15,888 nt of DNA from Nitrospira lenta. GTDB taxonomy: Bacteria; Nitrospirota; Nitrospiria; Nitrospirales; Nitrospiraceae. The DNA lies in assembly GCA_945906715.1 (NCBI GenBank), contig CAMDRK010000018.1, positions 1-15,888 on the forward strand. The letters run 5' to 3'. A program made the position numbers and the translations under genes. The first letter of the stretch is position 1. Every line of letters begins with the position of its first letter. Under the pieces are notes generated by a model, which saw nothing but the letters and a program-made list of their open reading frames with translations, was not told the DNA's origin and made no database searches. Positions 1 to 6,308 of this stretch are shown one piece after another.

Positions 1-695
1 ACAGACTGGTCTTCGAGATCGCCAAGGATGAGCGGGCTGGTGCGGAGAAATTCGATGGTCCCGAAATAATCTGTCCTGCCAAAACTATTCTGCGAAATGA
101 GCTTGAGTCCGAACGTCGCCCAGGCTCTGGCATCTTGGATAGGCAACACCCGCGCGACCGCGGGAATCTGGCGGATGTACTCCAGCGCAACGACGAAATC
201 GACCTGCGTCAGTTCAAACCCGATTTCTAACCAAGCCCCTAGCTGATCCGGCGGGATGACCGTCACGACCTCCGGTGAGACACGGAGAAATTCCAGCGCG
301 ACATTCGCATCCTGCTCGGCCAGCTCCAGAGCCGTTTTCAGTACCAACGATCGAGCAGATGGTGGCTCAATCAGACCCAGAATCAGCGGGCTCTCTTTGA
401 AATACTTGAGTCCGATTGCACCGGACGATTCGGCCAACGCAATCCCCAGATCCAGCCAGGCCACGGCATCACTGAGCCGACCCCGCTGTTGCAAACCGGG
501 AAACGATTCAATTGCGGCGCAAGTAACTTTCGGCGAGACCTCCGTCAATTCATCGAGCAGGAGCAAGACGCCTTCCACCTGATTCGGCTTCGCAGTGGAC
601 TCGGCAAGACAGGCCACCAGATGCTGGCCTGTAGCCAGTCCCAGCTCCTCTGCCAACTTGGCGATCAATTGCTTATGAGTATCCGACAGCTCCAT
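1..695 (-). CDS. Helical-repeat protein, N-terminal part (possible NorD-like VWA protein)
   Basis: The minus-strand frame is open from an ATG at 695 to the window edge, giving 231 residues of an incomplete protein. It starts MELSDTHKQL and has no signal peptide or membrane segment. From about residue 95 it shows a degenerate repeat of 37-43 residues whose units begin GLKYFKESP (95), ALEFLRVSP (133), ALEYIRQIP (170) and TIEFLRTSP (213). Each continues with an amphipathic stretch carrying W or L and G-x-x-L, so an alpha-helical solenoid is likely. Similar repeats precede the VWA domain in large NorD-like proteins that pair with CbbQ/NorQ ATPases, and such an ATPase lies on the same strand at 5423-6238. 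The VWA domain itself would be outside the window, so this identity is inference. The coding frame is certain; the family is moderately supported. Confidence 0.7.
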   Translation of the reverse strand, partial: MELSDTHKQLIAKLAEELGLATGQHLVACLAESTAKPNQVEGVLLLLDELTEVSPKVTCAAIESFPGLQQRGRLSDAVAWLDLGIALAESSGAIGLKYFKESPLILGLIEPPSARSLVLKTALELAEQDANVALEFLRVSPEVVTVIPPDQLGAWLEIGFELTQVDFVVALEYIRQIPAVARVLPIQDARAWATFGLKLISQNSFGRTDYFGTIEFLRTSPLILGDLEDQS

Positions 696-744
696 TCGCG
701 ATCCAATCCTACGGAATTTTCGGGCAGTATTGGGAAGTCCTGGA

Positions 745-782
745 TTGTAAAGGACGCCCCAGCGCTTGTAAACTATGCGCTG
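745..782 (+). promoter_or_regulatory. Candidate promoter with overlapping inverted repeat
   Basis: This lies in the 122-nt divergent gap between the helical-repeat gene and the ferredoxin:thioredoxin reductase gene. A weak -35 (TTGTAA, 745-750) and -10 (TAAACT, 769-774) are 18 nt apart. A perfect 6-bp inverted repeat, CAGCGC (760-765) and GCGCTG (777-782), surrounds the -10 and could be an operator. Each hexamer matches sigma-70 consensus at only four of six positions, so this is tentative. Confidence 0.25.
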
Positions 783-817
783 ACGCGAAGGCATGGGGCG
801 AGAGGCAAGGGATTGAA

Positions 818-1258
818 ATGAGCGAGCCGAAAAAAGAGAGTCTCGACAAAATGTGGAAGTATGTGACGGGATTCGCGGAGAAGAGCGGGACTTCTATGCA
901 TCCCATGCCCGCCGTCACCGAAGCGGTGGTCAAGGGCCTCGCGATGCACATGGACGAGCTGGGCAAACCTCTCTGCCCCTGCAACTTCTACAAGGATAAA
1001 GCGGCAGAAGCCAAACTCCGTCGCTGGATGTGCGCCTGCGACGAAATGCAGATCTACAAATACTGCCACTGCCTGCTATTTGTCCGTGAAGATGGCCTGC
1101 CGATCACGGAATATCTGCCGGAGGGCCACGAAGGCCGAGAAGTCTACGGCATCGTCACCGATCCAACGCCGGACAAGGGCCGGGCTCTCAAGCACAAGGC
1201 AGCTGCAGCACCGATACCCTTGGACGAAACGTCGGGATCGCCCTCACCCACTTCCTAA
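818..1258 (+). CDS. Ferredoxin:thioredoxin reductase catalytic (beta) subunit
   Basis: This 146-residue protein carries the full family signature: CPC at 53-55, 16 residues, CAC at 72-74, 8 residues, CHC at 83-85. In the known enzyme the first, third, fourth and fifth of these cysteines bind a 4Fe-4S cluster, and the second and sixth form the redox-active disulfide. By analogy Cys53, 72, 74 and 83 are ligands, Cys55/Cys85 the disulfide, and His84 the conserved histidine. It passes electrons from ferredoxin to thioredoxin-like proteins in the cytoplasm. The usual middle CPC is CAC here. A purine-rich AAGGGA sits just upstream of the ATG. The tail after about residue 120 is low complexity. No variable (alpha) subunit is visible nearby. 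The next gene begins 5 nt after the stop. Confidence 0.9.
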   Translation: MSEPKKESLDKMWKYVTGFAEKSGTSMHPMPAVTEAVVKGLAMHMDELGKPLCPCNFYKDKAAEAKLRRWMCACDEMQIYKYCHCLLFVREDGLPITEYLPEGHEGREVYGIVTDPTPDKGRALKHKAAAAPIPLDETSGSPSPTS

Positions 1259-1263
1259 CGGCC

Positions 1264-1899
1264 ATGCCATTGCGCAACCGACTTCTATGCGTCGTAGTCC
1301 TCCTACTCCTGTTTGGAATCCTCTGGTCTAATGCGGTGCAGGCCGCCGAGCCTGGCAATGTGTCTCCCGCCAAGACAGCACAGCCTCCAGTCTTGAACGA
1401 AAAAGACTTCTTCTCCTACAAGCAGAAGGGGCGAAGCACTCTGGCCGGACAAGCGTTTCTTAGTTCGCCATCCGGGAAAGCCATCACCCAAGCAGGCGCT
1501 CCAGTCCATCTCATCCCCATCACTCCCTACACGCGTTTCTGGTTCGACCACAACGTGAGAACCACATCTTGCTCACCAACAGAAGCCCCAGCCTCTCCTG
1601 AAAGCATCACAACAGCGCCGCGCACCCCAACCGACTGCCCGCAGGAAGCGCTAACCAGGCTCCAGACCGAAAAACGCCTCACCCCCTATCTCCGCACAAC
1701 CAGAGCCAACCCCACCGGACATTTCTGGTTTACCAAAATCCCCGCCGGCCGCTACTACATCGTCAGCCTAATAGATGAAGGCGCAGGACCTCGCCAAGAA
1801 GAACGCCTCATGGGTCTAGCCTGGCTATCTATCGAACTAGACGCAGGCGAAAAACTCACAAACCTCGTAGTGACCGACTGCAAAACCAGTCTGTGCTGA
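1264..1899 (+). CDS. Secreted protein with carboxypeptidase-regulatory-like domain
   Basis: This 211-residue protein has a clear Sec signal peptide: RNR near the start, a hydrophobic core at about 8-22, and a likely cleavage after VQA (about residue 27). The mature part has two blocks typical of the carboxypeptidase-regulatory beta-sandwich fold. One is LAGQAFL...AGAPVHLIPITPYTRFWF at about 60-95. The other is a G-x-F-x-F-x-x-I-PAGRYYIVSL block at about 152-169, ending in a hydrophobic strand with a C-terminal Cys pair. Between them is a Ser/Thr/Pro-rich insert (about 100-125). It is probably periplasmic or cell-surface, with unknown substrate or partner. It begins 5 nt after the ferredoxin:thioredoxin reductase stop, so the two are likely cotranscribed. 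The frame and secretion are well supported; the fold is by resemblance. Confidence 0.75.
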   Translation: MPLRNRLLCVVVLLLLFGILWSNAVQAAEPGNVSPAKTAQPPVLNEKDFFSYKQKGRSTLAGQAFLSSPSGKAITQAGAPVHLIPITPYTRFWFDHNVRTTSCSPTEAPASPESITTAPRTPTDCPQEALTRLQTEKRLTPYLRTTRANPTGHFWFTKIPAGRYYIVSLIDEGAGPRQEERLMGLAWLSIELDAGEKLTNLVVTDCKTSLC

Positions 1900-2129
1900 G
1901 CCTCTGACGAAAAGCACGCGCCTAACGGCACAAAGCACAGCATTCTTATCAGCTATGAGCTACCGCTAGCCTGCACAAGTACTGCCTGTTTCATTTGCTG
2001 AATTGCTCGTCCTATTCAAGACTCAGTTCTTAATCTGAAATAGTTTGCTTTTGCCCATTATCTACTCGATAAAGTCGCAAGTAGGGTACATTGCCATTTC
2101 CACCTGCAACCCAGCCTTCGACATAACCT

Positions 2130-2864
2130 ATGCCCATTTGGGTGATTCTACGAGAAGCCGCATCTCAAGTGTGGGTACGACGGGGCCACTTCGGAAGGCT
2201 CATGCTCCTGCCAATGGTTACCACCGCAGTACTAGCTTATTTTCAAGACCTATGGGACCAGCCAAATGCGGAAGAACCAATCGTGCAGATGCTAACAGAA
2301 CAGGCTTTTTGGATGGCTCTCTACGGAATTATCGGCGCGCTATTTGCCGTTGTAATACATCGTTCCATCCTGTTGGATGAGCGGGTATCCCTTAGCCGAT
2401 GGTTTTTTCGATTAAGCAAGAGGGAAATCACTTTCACAGGTTGGTCTTTTTTCATCGGAGGTGGAATGTGGCTCATGTTCGCGATCGGAATCGCCTTAAG
2501 CATGGCAATTGCCATTCCCTTTGCCAGCTGGTGCTCTAATCAGTTTAGTCGTATCGGGGAAACTCAACCATGGCTTGAAAACCTTGGTGAGACTATCCGC
2601 CTGTCTCGCCTTCACTGGCACTCCGACAAAATCTTTTCAGTCATCTTCTTCTCCTTTCCTCAACTCGTGGCGGGATGGAAGAGGGAGACCTCACGTGCGC
2701 GCGTCGAACGAGGGCCTTCTCAGGCTGCGCGTTCCGCGAGCACAGAGGTCCCCCCTCCGTCCCGCCCGTCTCACGCGCCTACATCAGGCGACTATGTTCC
2801 AACTCTTATTTCTTTCACACTCCCAGGCTGGCATGGAAGAGCAGCCCTCGACTGCGCGCGTTGA
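2130..2864 (+). pseudogene. Truncated multi-pass membrane protein gene running into repeat sequence
   Basis: The open frame (244 codons) begins at an ATG at 2130, just after an in-frame TAA at 2124; no good ribosome site is visible. Residues 1 to about 160 look real: an LREA...RRGHFGRL start, then hydrophobic segments near 24-42, 58-77 and 104-132, with an IHRSILLDE loop. This resembles an uncharacterised family of about 230-250-residue inner-membrane proteins with several helices. From about residue 161 the frame enters the repeat block that begins near 2612 and recurs at 3702. The rest, rich in R, S, P and E, is repeat-encoded and unlike a membrane protein. The second half of the family is therefore missing, so the gene is probably broken. 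A short active protein with a repeat-derived tail cannot be excluded. Confidence 0.6.
2696..2742. repeat. 47-nt hairpin repeat, copy A
   Basis: The 5' arm TGCGCGCG, a TC bulge and GAACG pair with CGTTC and CGCGAGCA. Position 4 is a G-A mismatch. An inner GCCT/AGGC stem with a TCTC loop lies at 2714-2725. This is one of four complete copies of identical length in the window. Confidence 0.85.
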
Positions 2865-2866
2865 AG
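2852..2866. repeat. 5' half of a split hairpin repeat (copy A')
   Basis: TGCGCGCG, TT, GAAGG matches the 5' arm and bulge of the 47-nt hairpin. It has the same upstream flank (CTCCCAGGCTGGCA... CCCTCGAC) as copy D at 3944. The 3' arm does not follow; instead the toxin-antitoxin region begins. The matching 3' half may be the one at 3655-3671. Confidence 0.65.
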
Positions 2867-3020
2867 GAGCTGCTTTCCCCATCTCCTCACGAGCTGGCTT
2901 TCTTGTCGGCTTGGGCCAGTTTGAGGGAAAGGATCAGGCCGGAACACGCATTAAAGAGTCTGAGGGCAGGGGAGCCGCTGGAAGATGGACGGCTGTTCGA
3001 TGAAGTGCTAGGATGCGCTC

Positions 3021-3239
3021 ATGCTGGTTACCACGGGAAAAGTCCATGGCGGAACGATCAAGCTCGATGACCACAATCTCCCCGAAGGTGCTGTTGTGAC
3101 GGTGTTAGCTCCTGAAGGCGACGAGACCTTCGAGCTTGCCCCTGCGGAAGAGGCTAAGCTGCTTGCGGCGATGGCAGAAGCCGAGCGGGGAGAGACGACA
3201 AGCGCAGTTGATATCCTAAAACAGATCCGCCGATCGTGA
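3021..3239 (+). CDS. Antitoxin of a ParE/RelE-type toxin-antitoxin pair
   Basis: This 72-residue protein reads like the small antitoxins found before ParE-type toxins. An N-terminal beta-rich part (TTGKVHGGTIKL, then LPEGAVVTVLAPEGDETFEL, about 4-40) resembles an AbrB/swapped-hairpin-like DNA-binding segment. An acidic helical tail (EEAKLLAAMAEAERGE, SAVDILKQIRR) is the likely toxin-binding part. The ATG at 3021 has AGGA at the right distance upstream. Its TGA overlaps the GTG start of the toxin (GTGA, 3236-3239), the translational coupling typical of such pairs. In known systems the antitoxin neutralises the toxin and the complex represses the shared promoter; no operator was identified here. 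The family is by resemblance; the pairing is strong. Confidence 0.75.
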   Translation: MLVTTGKVHGGTIKLDDHNLPEGAVVTVLAPEGDETFELAPAEEAKLLAAMAEAERGETTSAVDILKQIRRS

Positions 3240-3547
3240 GCAGTCCGCTCCCTGTCCGGATTGTCGACAGTGCTAGCCAGGCTATCCTCGATGCGGCTGA
3301 ATGGTGGTTAGCCAATCGACCGAAAGCTCCCGATGCTTTTGCAGTTGAGCTTGAGCGGCCATTCCAACTCCTTGCTTCCCAACCACTGATCGGGGCGCAG
3401 GCTCGAAACGTCAAACTCGCCGGTGTCCGCCGGATTCACCTTCCCCGCGTCCATTACCATCTCTATTATCGTGTAACCTCAGAATCCAAGACCGTCGAAA
3501 TCCTTGCCCTTTGGCATACGAAGCGTGGCGGTTCTCCAGATCTGTGA
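3236..3547 (+). CDS. ParE/RelE-family toxin
   Basis: This 103-residue protein starts at a GTG overlapping the antitoxin stop. It has the RelE/ParE superfamily layout: an N-terminal helical pair (SASQAILDAAEWWLANRPKA, about 12-31, and FAVELERPFQLLASQP, about 35-50), then beta strands with GVRRIHLPRVHYHLYYRV (about 63-80) and a closing EILALWHTKRG strand (about 89-99). The RR...L...Y.L.YRV pattern and terminal WH-x-KRG are characteristic of ParE-like plasmid-stabilisation toxins. ParE toxins act on gyrase and RelE toxins cut ribosome-bound mRNA; the sequence alone does not decide which applies. The gene looks intact. The cassette sits between two halves of a hairpin repeat, suggesting acquisition. 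Confidence 0.85.
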   Translation: MSSPLPVRIVDSASQAILDAAEWWLANRPKAPDAFAVELERPFQLLASQPLIGAQARNVKLAGVRRIHLPRVHYHLYYRVTSESKTVEILALWHTKRGGSPDL

Positions 3548-3654
3548 TGGGGCGAAGCTAAACAGTTGCGCGTTGAATACGCTCTGGCTCGGATCTCCCA
3601 TTCTTTATCTTTCCTTGAAACTTCTTTCCGATAGTTGGAGGGGTGTTCCCATCG

Positions 3655-3671
3655 TGCGCGTTCCGGGAGCA
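3655..3671. repeat. 3' half of a split hairpin repeat (copy B)
   Basis: TGCGCGTTCCGGGAGCA matches the 3' arm of the 47-nt hairpin. The preceding ATCG is also shared with copy E at 4611. No 5' arm lies upstream; the toxin gene ends about 100 nt before. It pairs with the 5' half at 2852-2866 only with extra mismatches. Confidence 0.65.
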
Positions 3672-3701
3672 AAGGGATGCCCTGGCTGAGGGACCATCCA
3701 A

Positions 3702-3957
3702 TCACTGCCGCACCGACAAAATCTTTTCAGTCATCTTCCTCTCCTTCTCTCAACTCGTGGCGGGATGGAAGGGGGAGACCTTAAGTGCGCGCGTCGAACG
3801 AGGGCCTTCTCAGGCCGCGCGTTCCGCGAGCACAGAGGTCCCCCCTCTCTCCCGCCCATCTCACGCGCCTGCATTGCCCAATCATCTTTCCAGTTCTTAC
3901 CTCTTTTACACTCCCAGGCTGGCAGGGAGGAGAAGCCCTCGACTGCGCGCGTCCAAC
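3702..3957. repeat. Right copy of ~250-bp direct repeat block
   Basis: This is the partner of 2612-2866. It contains hairpin copy C and runs into hairpin copy D. Together the two blocks bracket the toxin-antitoxin genes. The 3548-4003 gap otherwise holds no supported gene; short open frames there are repeat-encoded. Confidence 0.85.
3786..3832. repeat. 47-nt hairpin repeat, copy C
   Basis: Arms are identical to copy A. The inner stem is one pair longer (GGCCT/AGGCC around TCTC), because the base at 3816 is C where copy A has T. Confidence 0.85.
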
Positions 3958-3990
3958 GAGGGGAGTCCGCGACCGCGCGTTGCGCGAGCA
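3944..3990. repeat. 47-nt hairpin repeat, copy D
   Basis: TGCGCGCG, TC, CAACG pairs with CGTTG and CGCGAGCA. The G-C pair at arm position 11 in the other copies is C-G here, a compensatory change (3954 with 3982). It ends 14 nt past the stop of the lipoprotein gene at 4004. Confidence 0.85.
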
Positions 3991-4003
3991 AGGAGGGCTC
4001 TCC

Positions 4004-4435
4004 TCATTGCCAGCCACTCACCTCATACCCCTTCTCACTCAAACACCTTGTCACCGCATCGGCGTAAGCAGGGTCTGGATCGAGCGGCCTGTAGGCGCCA
4101 CCCACTGAACCGATGATGACTCCGAGCGCGCCTCCGACCGCCGCCCCGATCGTCACACCTGGCAATCCACCGATAATCCCGCTCGACGCCCCTATCGCCG
4201 CGCCACTAATCAAACCCAGCCCGGCTCCAGTCGCCATGTTGCCACTTCGTCCGCCAGTGCCGGGCTTCAACCCGGCCGCCTCGGCCTTCTGCTGACAAAT
4301 AATCACTTCAAGCTTCGCCATCTCCCGCCCCTGCAACTGAAGCTTCGCATTCGACTTCAACAACGGCCCCGCCCCTGCACAGGCCGCGAGAGATAGAAGT
4401 AAACCGGAAATAACGATGCCCTGAACCCTCTTCAA
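4004..4435 (-). CDS. Glycine-zipper lipoprotein, paralog 1
   Basis: This 143-residue lipoprotein starts at TTG (4435), supported by a strong AGGAGGG ribosome site 8 nt upstream (4443-4449) and an MKR signal start matching its paralog. The signal peptide ends in a lipobox (LAAC, Cys at about 19). Next comes a helical part with a Cys (ICQQKAEAAG, about 46-55). A long glycine-zipper region at about 65-113 alternates G, A and hydrophobics and could span or insert in a membrane. The conserved end is RCLSEKGYEVSGWQ. It resembles the glycine-zipper envelope proteins of Gram-negative bacteria; the exact role is unknown. It lies downstream of a near-identical-length paralog on the same strand, 221 nt away, and hairpin copy D follows its stop by 13 nt. 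Confidence 0.8.
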   Translation of the reverse strand: MKRVQGIVISGLLLSLAACAGAGPLLKSNAKLQLQGREMAKLEVIICQQKAEAAGLKPGTGGRSGNMATGAGLGLISGAAIGASSGIIGGLPGVTIGAAVGGALGVIIGSVGGAYRPLDPDPAYADAVTRCLSEKGYEVSGWQ

Positions 4436-4584
4436 TCTTTCGCCCTCCTCATTTTCACCGGCATGGTACTCGGCTCAACGCGAGATGGTGGGGTTGGGCT
4501 CGACTGCACACCGCATTCTCATTCCCCCACTCCTTCTTATACCTCGTGACGGGGTGGCGGGGGGATGGGCGGATCAGCTTCTAC

Positions 4585-4631
4585 TGCGCGCATCGAACGA
4601 GCACATTCTGATCGTGCGCGTTCTGCGAGCA
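4585..4631. repeat. 47-nt hairpin repeat, copy E
   Basis: TGCGCGCA, TC, GAACG pairs with CGTTC and TGCGAGCA. The G-C pair at arm position 8 in the other copies is A-T here, a second compensatory change (4592 with 4624). The inner stem is GCAC/GTGC. It lies 25 nt past the stop of the lipoprotein gene at 4657. Confidence 0.85.
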
Positions 4632-4656
4632 AGGAAGATGGCCGCTCGTCCCACCT

Positions 4657-5088
4657 TCACTGCCAGCCCGTCACCTCATACCCCTTCTCTTGCAGACACC
4701 GATTCACAAAGTTCGTGTAGGCCTGACTCGGTAGCGACGGGCCAGCGAAGGCGTGGTACAAGCCGGTCAACAGGCCCCACACTGCGCCAGTCGCAGCCCC
4801 GATCATGGAACCACGGCCCACCGCGCCTGAGATGGCGCCACCGACCGCCCCGGCTGCCGCGCCGACTCCGGCTCCTACTGCGGTGCCGGTCGCCACACGA
4901 CCGGCCTTCCCACTGCCTTCCTCAGCCCCTGCCGATTCGGCCAACTTCTTACAGTCTTCGATATCCTGTGTCGTTGCCTCTTTCCCCACCGATTGCATAT
5001 GTTCATTGGGATACAGAACCGGACGGGCGCTGGAACAGGCGCTGAGGAGGAACATTCCACAGACAAGGTACGCGATAGAGCGTTTCAT
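4657..5088 (-). CDS. Glycine-zipper lipoprotein, paralog 2
   Basis: This 143-residue lipoprotein has the same length and layout as the one at 4004-4435. It has an MKR start, a lipobox LSAC (Cys at about 18), a soluble segment with a Cys (EDCKKLAESAG), a glycine/alanine zipper at about 65-110, and the ending RCLQEKGYEVTGWQ. The two proteins differ widely between the conserved ends, so the duplication is old. The lipid anchor places it in the cell envelope; function is unknown. Its ATG overlaps the stop of the DUF167 gene (ATGA, 5085-5088), so translation is probably coupled to that gene and the upstream ATPase. Hairpin copy E follows the stop. Confidence 0.8.
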   Translation of the reverse strand: MKRSIAYLVCGMFLLSACSSARPVLYPNEHMQSVGKEATTQDIEDCKKLAESAGAEEGSGKAGRVATGTAVGAGVGAAAGAVGGAISGAVGRGSMIGAATGAVWGLLTGLYHAFAGPSLPSQAYTNFVNRCLQEKGYEVTGWQ

Positions 5089-5396
5089 TCATTCACCGGT
5101 CCTTTCTGCATGAGGCGGGCGATGACACGTTCTGCCATCACTCCCCGTAGACGCACACGTTTATGCCGTCCGCCGGCCCCGGATTCAAGGGACACTGCAG
5201 CGAGAGGAAGAGACAACGTCCGTGCCAGAAACCGGATCAATTCATCATTGGCTGCGCCATCGACGGGTGGAGCGGCCACCCGAATCTTCAACGCATCGCC
5301 GTGAATGCCCACGCACTCTGTGGTCGAGGATTTCGGTTGGATGTGAACGGTGAGAATCGCTCCATCTTTGGTGTCCTGCACGATCAGCGAATTCAT
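5085..5396 (-). CDS. yggU: DUF167/YggU (UPF0235) family protein
   Basis: This 103-residue protein has the compact DUF167 fold signature: GAILTVHIQPKSSTTECVGIHGDALKIRVAAPPVDGAAND, with the near-invariant KIRV-x-APPVDGAAN block at about 37-50, then ELIRFLARTL and a second strand pair ending GGRHKRVRLRG. Family members are small single-domain proteins of unknown biochemical role. The gene sits 26 nt downstream of the CbbQ/NorQ-type ATPase and overlaps the next lipoprotein gene by 4 nt, so it is in the same minus-strand operon. The ribosome site is weak, suggesting coupling to the upstream gene. The family call is confident; function is unknown. Confidence 0.88.
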   Translation of the reverse strand: MNSLIVQDTKDGAILTVHIQPKSSTTECVGIHGDALKIRVAAPPVDGAANDELIRFLARTLSLPLAAVSLESGAGGRHKRVRLRGVMAERVIARLMQKGPVNE

Positions 5397-5422
5397 CCGC
5401 GATGGGACCCAGAGGAGGAGAA

Positions 5423-6238
5423 TCAGAAGATAGCTTTTACCAATTCCAGAATGCTGCGCTGCATATCGGGATCGTCAGTGATCGGGCGGGCAATCGCGAC
5501 GTCGCAGGCTCGGTCGGTCGGCACCCCTTGCCTGATGAGTGTTCCAGCATAGATCAACAATCTGGTGCTGACCCCTTCTTCCAACCCATGGTTCTTGAGG
5601 TTCCGCACTTTCCCGCCGAGTTTCACCAAGCTGGCGGCAAGGTCACGGCTGACTCCCGCTTCCCGTTCAACCACGGTGGTTTCGACGTCAGGCGCCGGAT
5701 AGTCGAACTCAATCGCCATGAAACGCTGCTTCGTGCTTTGCTTCAAATCCTTGAGCACGCTCTGATACCCGGGATTATAGGAAATCACCAGGAGGAAGTC
5801 GTCGGCCGCTTCGAGAATCTGGCCTTTCTTTTCAATCGGCAAGAAGCGGCGATCGTCGCTCAGGGGATGGATGATGACCGTCGTATCCTTCCGTGCCTCG
5901 ACGATTTCATCTAGATAGACAATCGCGCCATACTTCACGCCGAGCGTCAGCGGCCCATCGACCCAGACCGTCTCTTGTCCCTTGAGCAGATATCGCCCCA
6001 CGAGATCGGAAGCAGTGAGATCCTCGTGACAGGCCACCGTGATCAAAGGACGTCCAAGCTTGTAGGCCATATGCTGGACGAATCGGGTCTTGCCGCAGCC
6101 GGTCGGCCCCTTGAGCATAACCGGCATCTTGCTGTTCGCCGCGACCGTGAACAGACCGATCTCGCCACGCACCTCCGCGTAGAACGGCTCCTGCGTAATT
6201 CGATAGTGCCCGATGTCGAGTTCTCGTCCTTGCTGCAT
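5423..6238 (-). CDS. CbbQ/NirQ/NorQ-type MoxR AAA+ ATPase
   Basis: This 271-residue protein (from the ATG at 6238) starts MQQGRELDIGHYRITQEPFY, the usual start of this family. Walker A GPTGCGKT is at 44-51, Walker B IVYLDEI at about 106-112, and the sensor-1 asparagine in ISYNPGYQ at about 155. DLVGRYLL, KQRF and a C-terminal VSTRLLIYAGTLI block are typical. Such ATPases act as chaperones with a VWA partner, inserting metals or remodelling enzymes such as nitric oxide reductase or RuBisCO. The candidate partner here is the helical-repeat gene at 1-695. The frame is open up to 6337, but that extension only translates a 9-bp tandem repeat, so the inner ATG with GAGAGACAGGG upstream is preferred. 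DUF167 and lipoprotein genes follow. Confidence 0.88.
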   Translation of the reverse strand: MQQGRELDIGHYRITQEPFYAEVRGEIGLFTVAANSKMPVMLKGPTGCGKTRFVQHMAYKLGRPLITVACHEDLTASDLVGRYLLKGQETVWVDGPLTLGVKYGAIVYLDEIVEARKDTTVIIHPLSDDRRFLPIEKKGQILEAADDFLLVISYNPGYQSVLKDLKQSTKQRFMAIEFDYPAPDVETTVVEREAGVSRDLAASLVKLGGKVRNLKNHGLEEGVSTRLLIYAGTLIRQGVPTDRACDVAIARPITDDPDMQRSILELVKAIF

Positions 6239-6245
6239 GACCCTG

Positions 6246-6308
6246 TCTCTCTGGTCGATCTTGTCTATCTGGTCTGTCTCGTCTATCTGGTCTATTCGGT
6301 TTATCTGG
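6246..6308. repeat. 9-bp tandem repeat block 1
   Basis: Seven imperfect units of TCTATCTGG: 6246, 6255, 6264, 6273, 6282, 6291 and 6300. It lies directly upstream of the ATPase start. Because 9 is a multiple of 3, it reads without stops as a tripeptide repeat (IDQ-like) on the minus strand. Confidence 0.9.

Larger units (their letters stand above)
2612..2866. repeat. Left copy of ~250-bp direct repeat block
   Basis: This block aligns almost without gaps to 3702-3957 (offset 1090-1091). Shared landmarks are CCGACAAAATCTTTTCAGTC (2623), CAACTCGTGGCGGGATGGAA (2661), the 47-nt hairpin at 2696, a C-rich run after it, CTCCCAGGCTGGCA (2820) and CCCTCGACTGCGCGCG (2845). It contains one complete hairpin copy and the 5' half of another. 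It starts inside or at the end of the truncated membrane gene. Confidence 0.85.

Noticed and set aside
2675..3070. Open frame across the left repeat block into the antitoxin start, with a protein-like stretch from about 2880
   Set aside because: It runs through the repeat and overlaps the antitoxin in another frame. The stretch PHELAFLSAWASLRERIRPE looks somewhat protein-like but has no start of its own and no recognised family; at most a gene remnant.
3643..4116. 157-codon plus-strand open frame
   Set aside because: Entirely repeat-encoded and antisense to the end of the lipoprotein gene; no ribosome site.
2696..4631. CRISPR array or integron attC sites
   Set aside because: Spacing is irregular, the copies lie in different contexts, no cas or integrase genes are present, and no attC core triplet pattern is seen.
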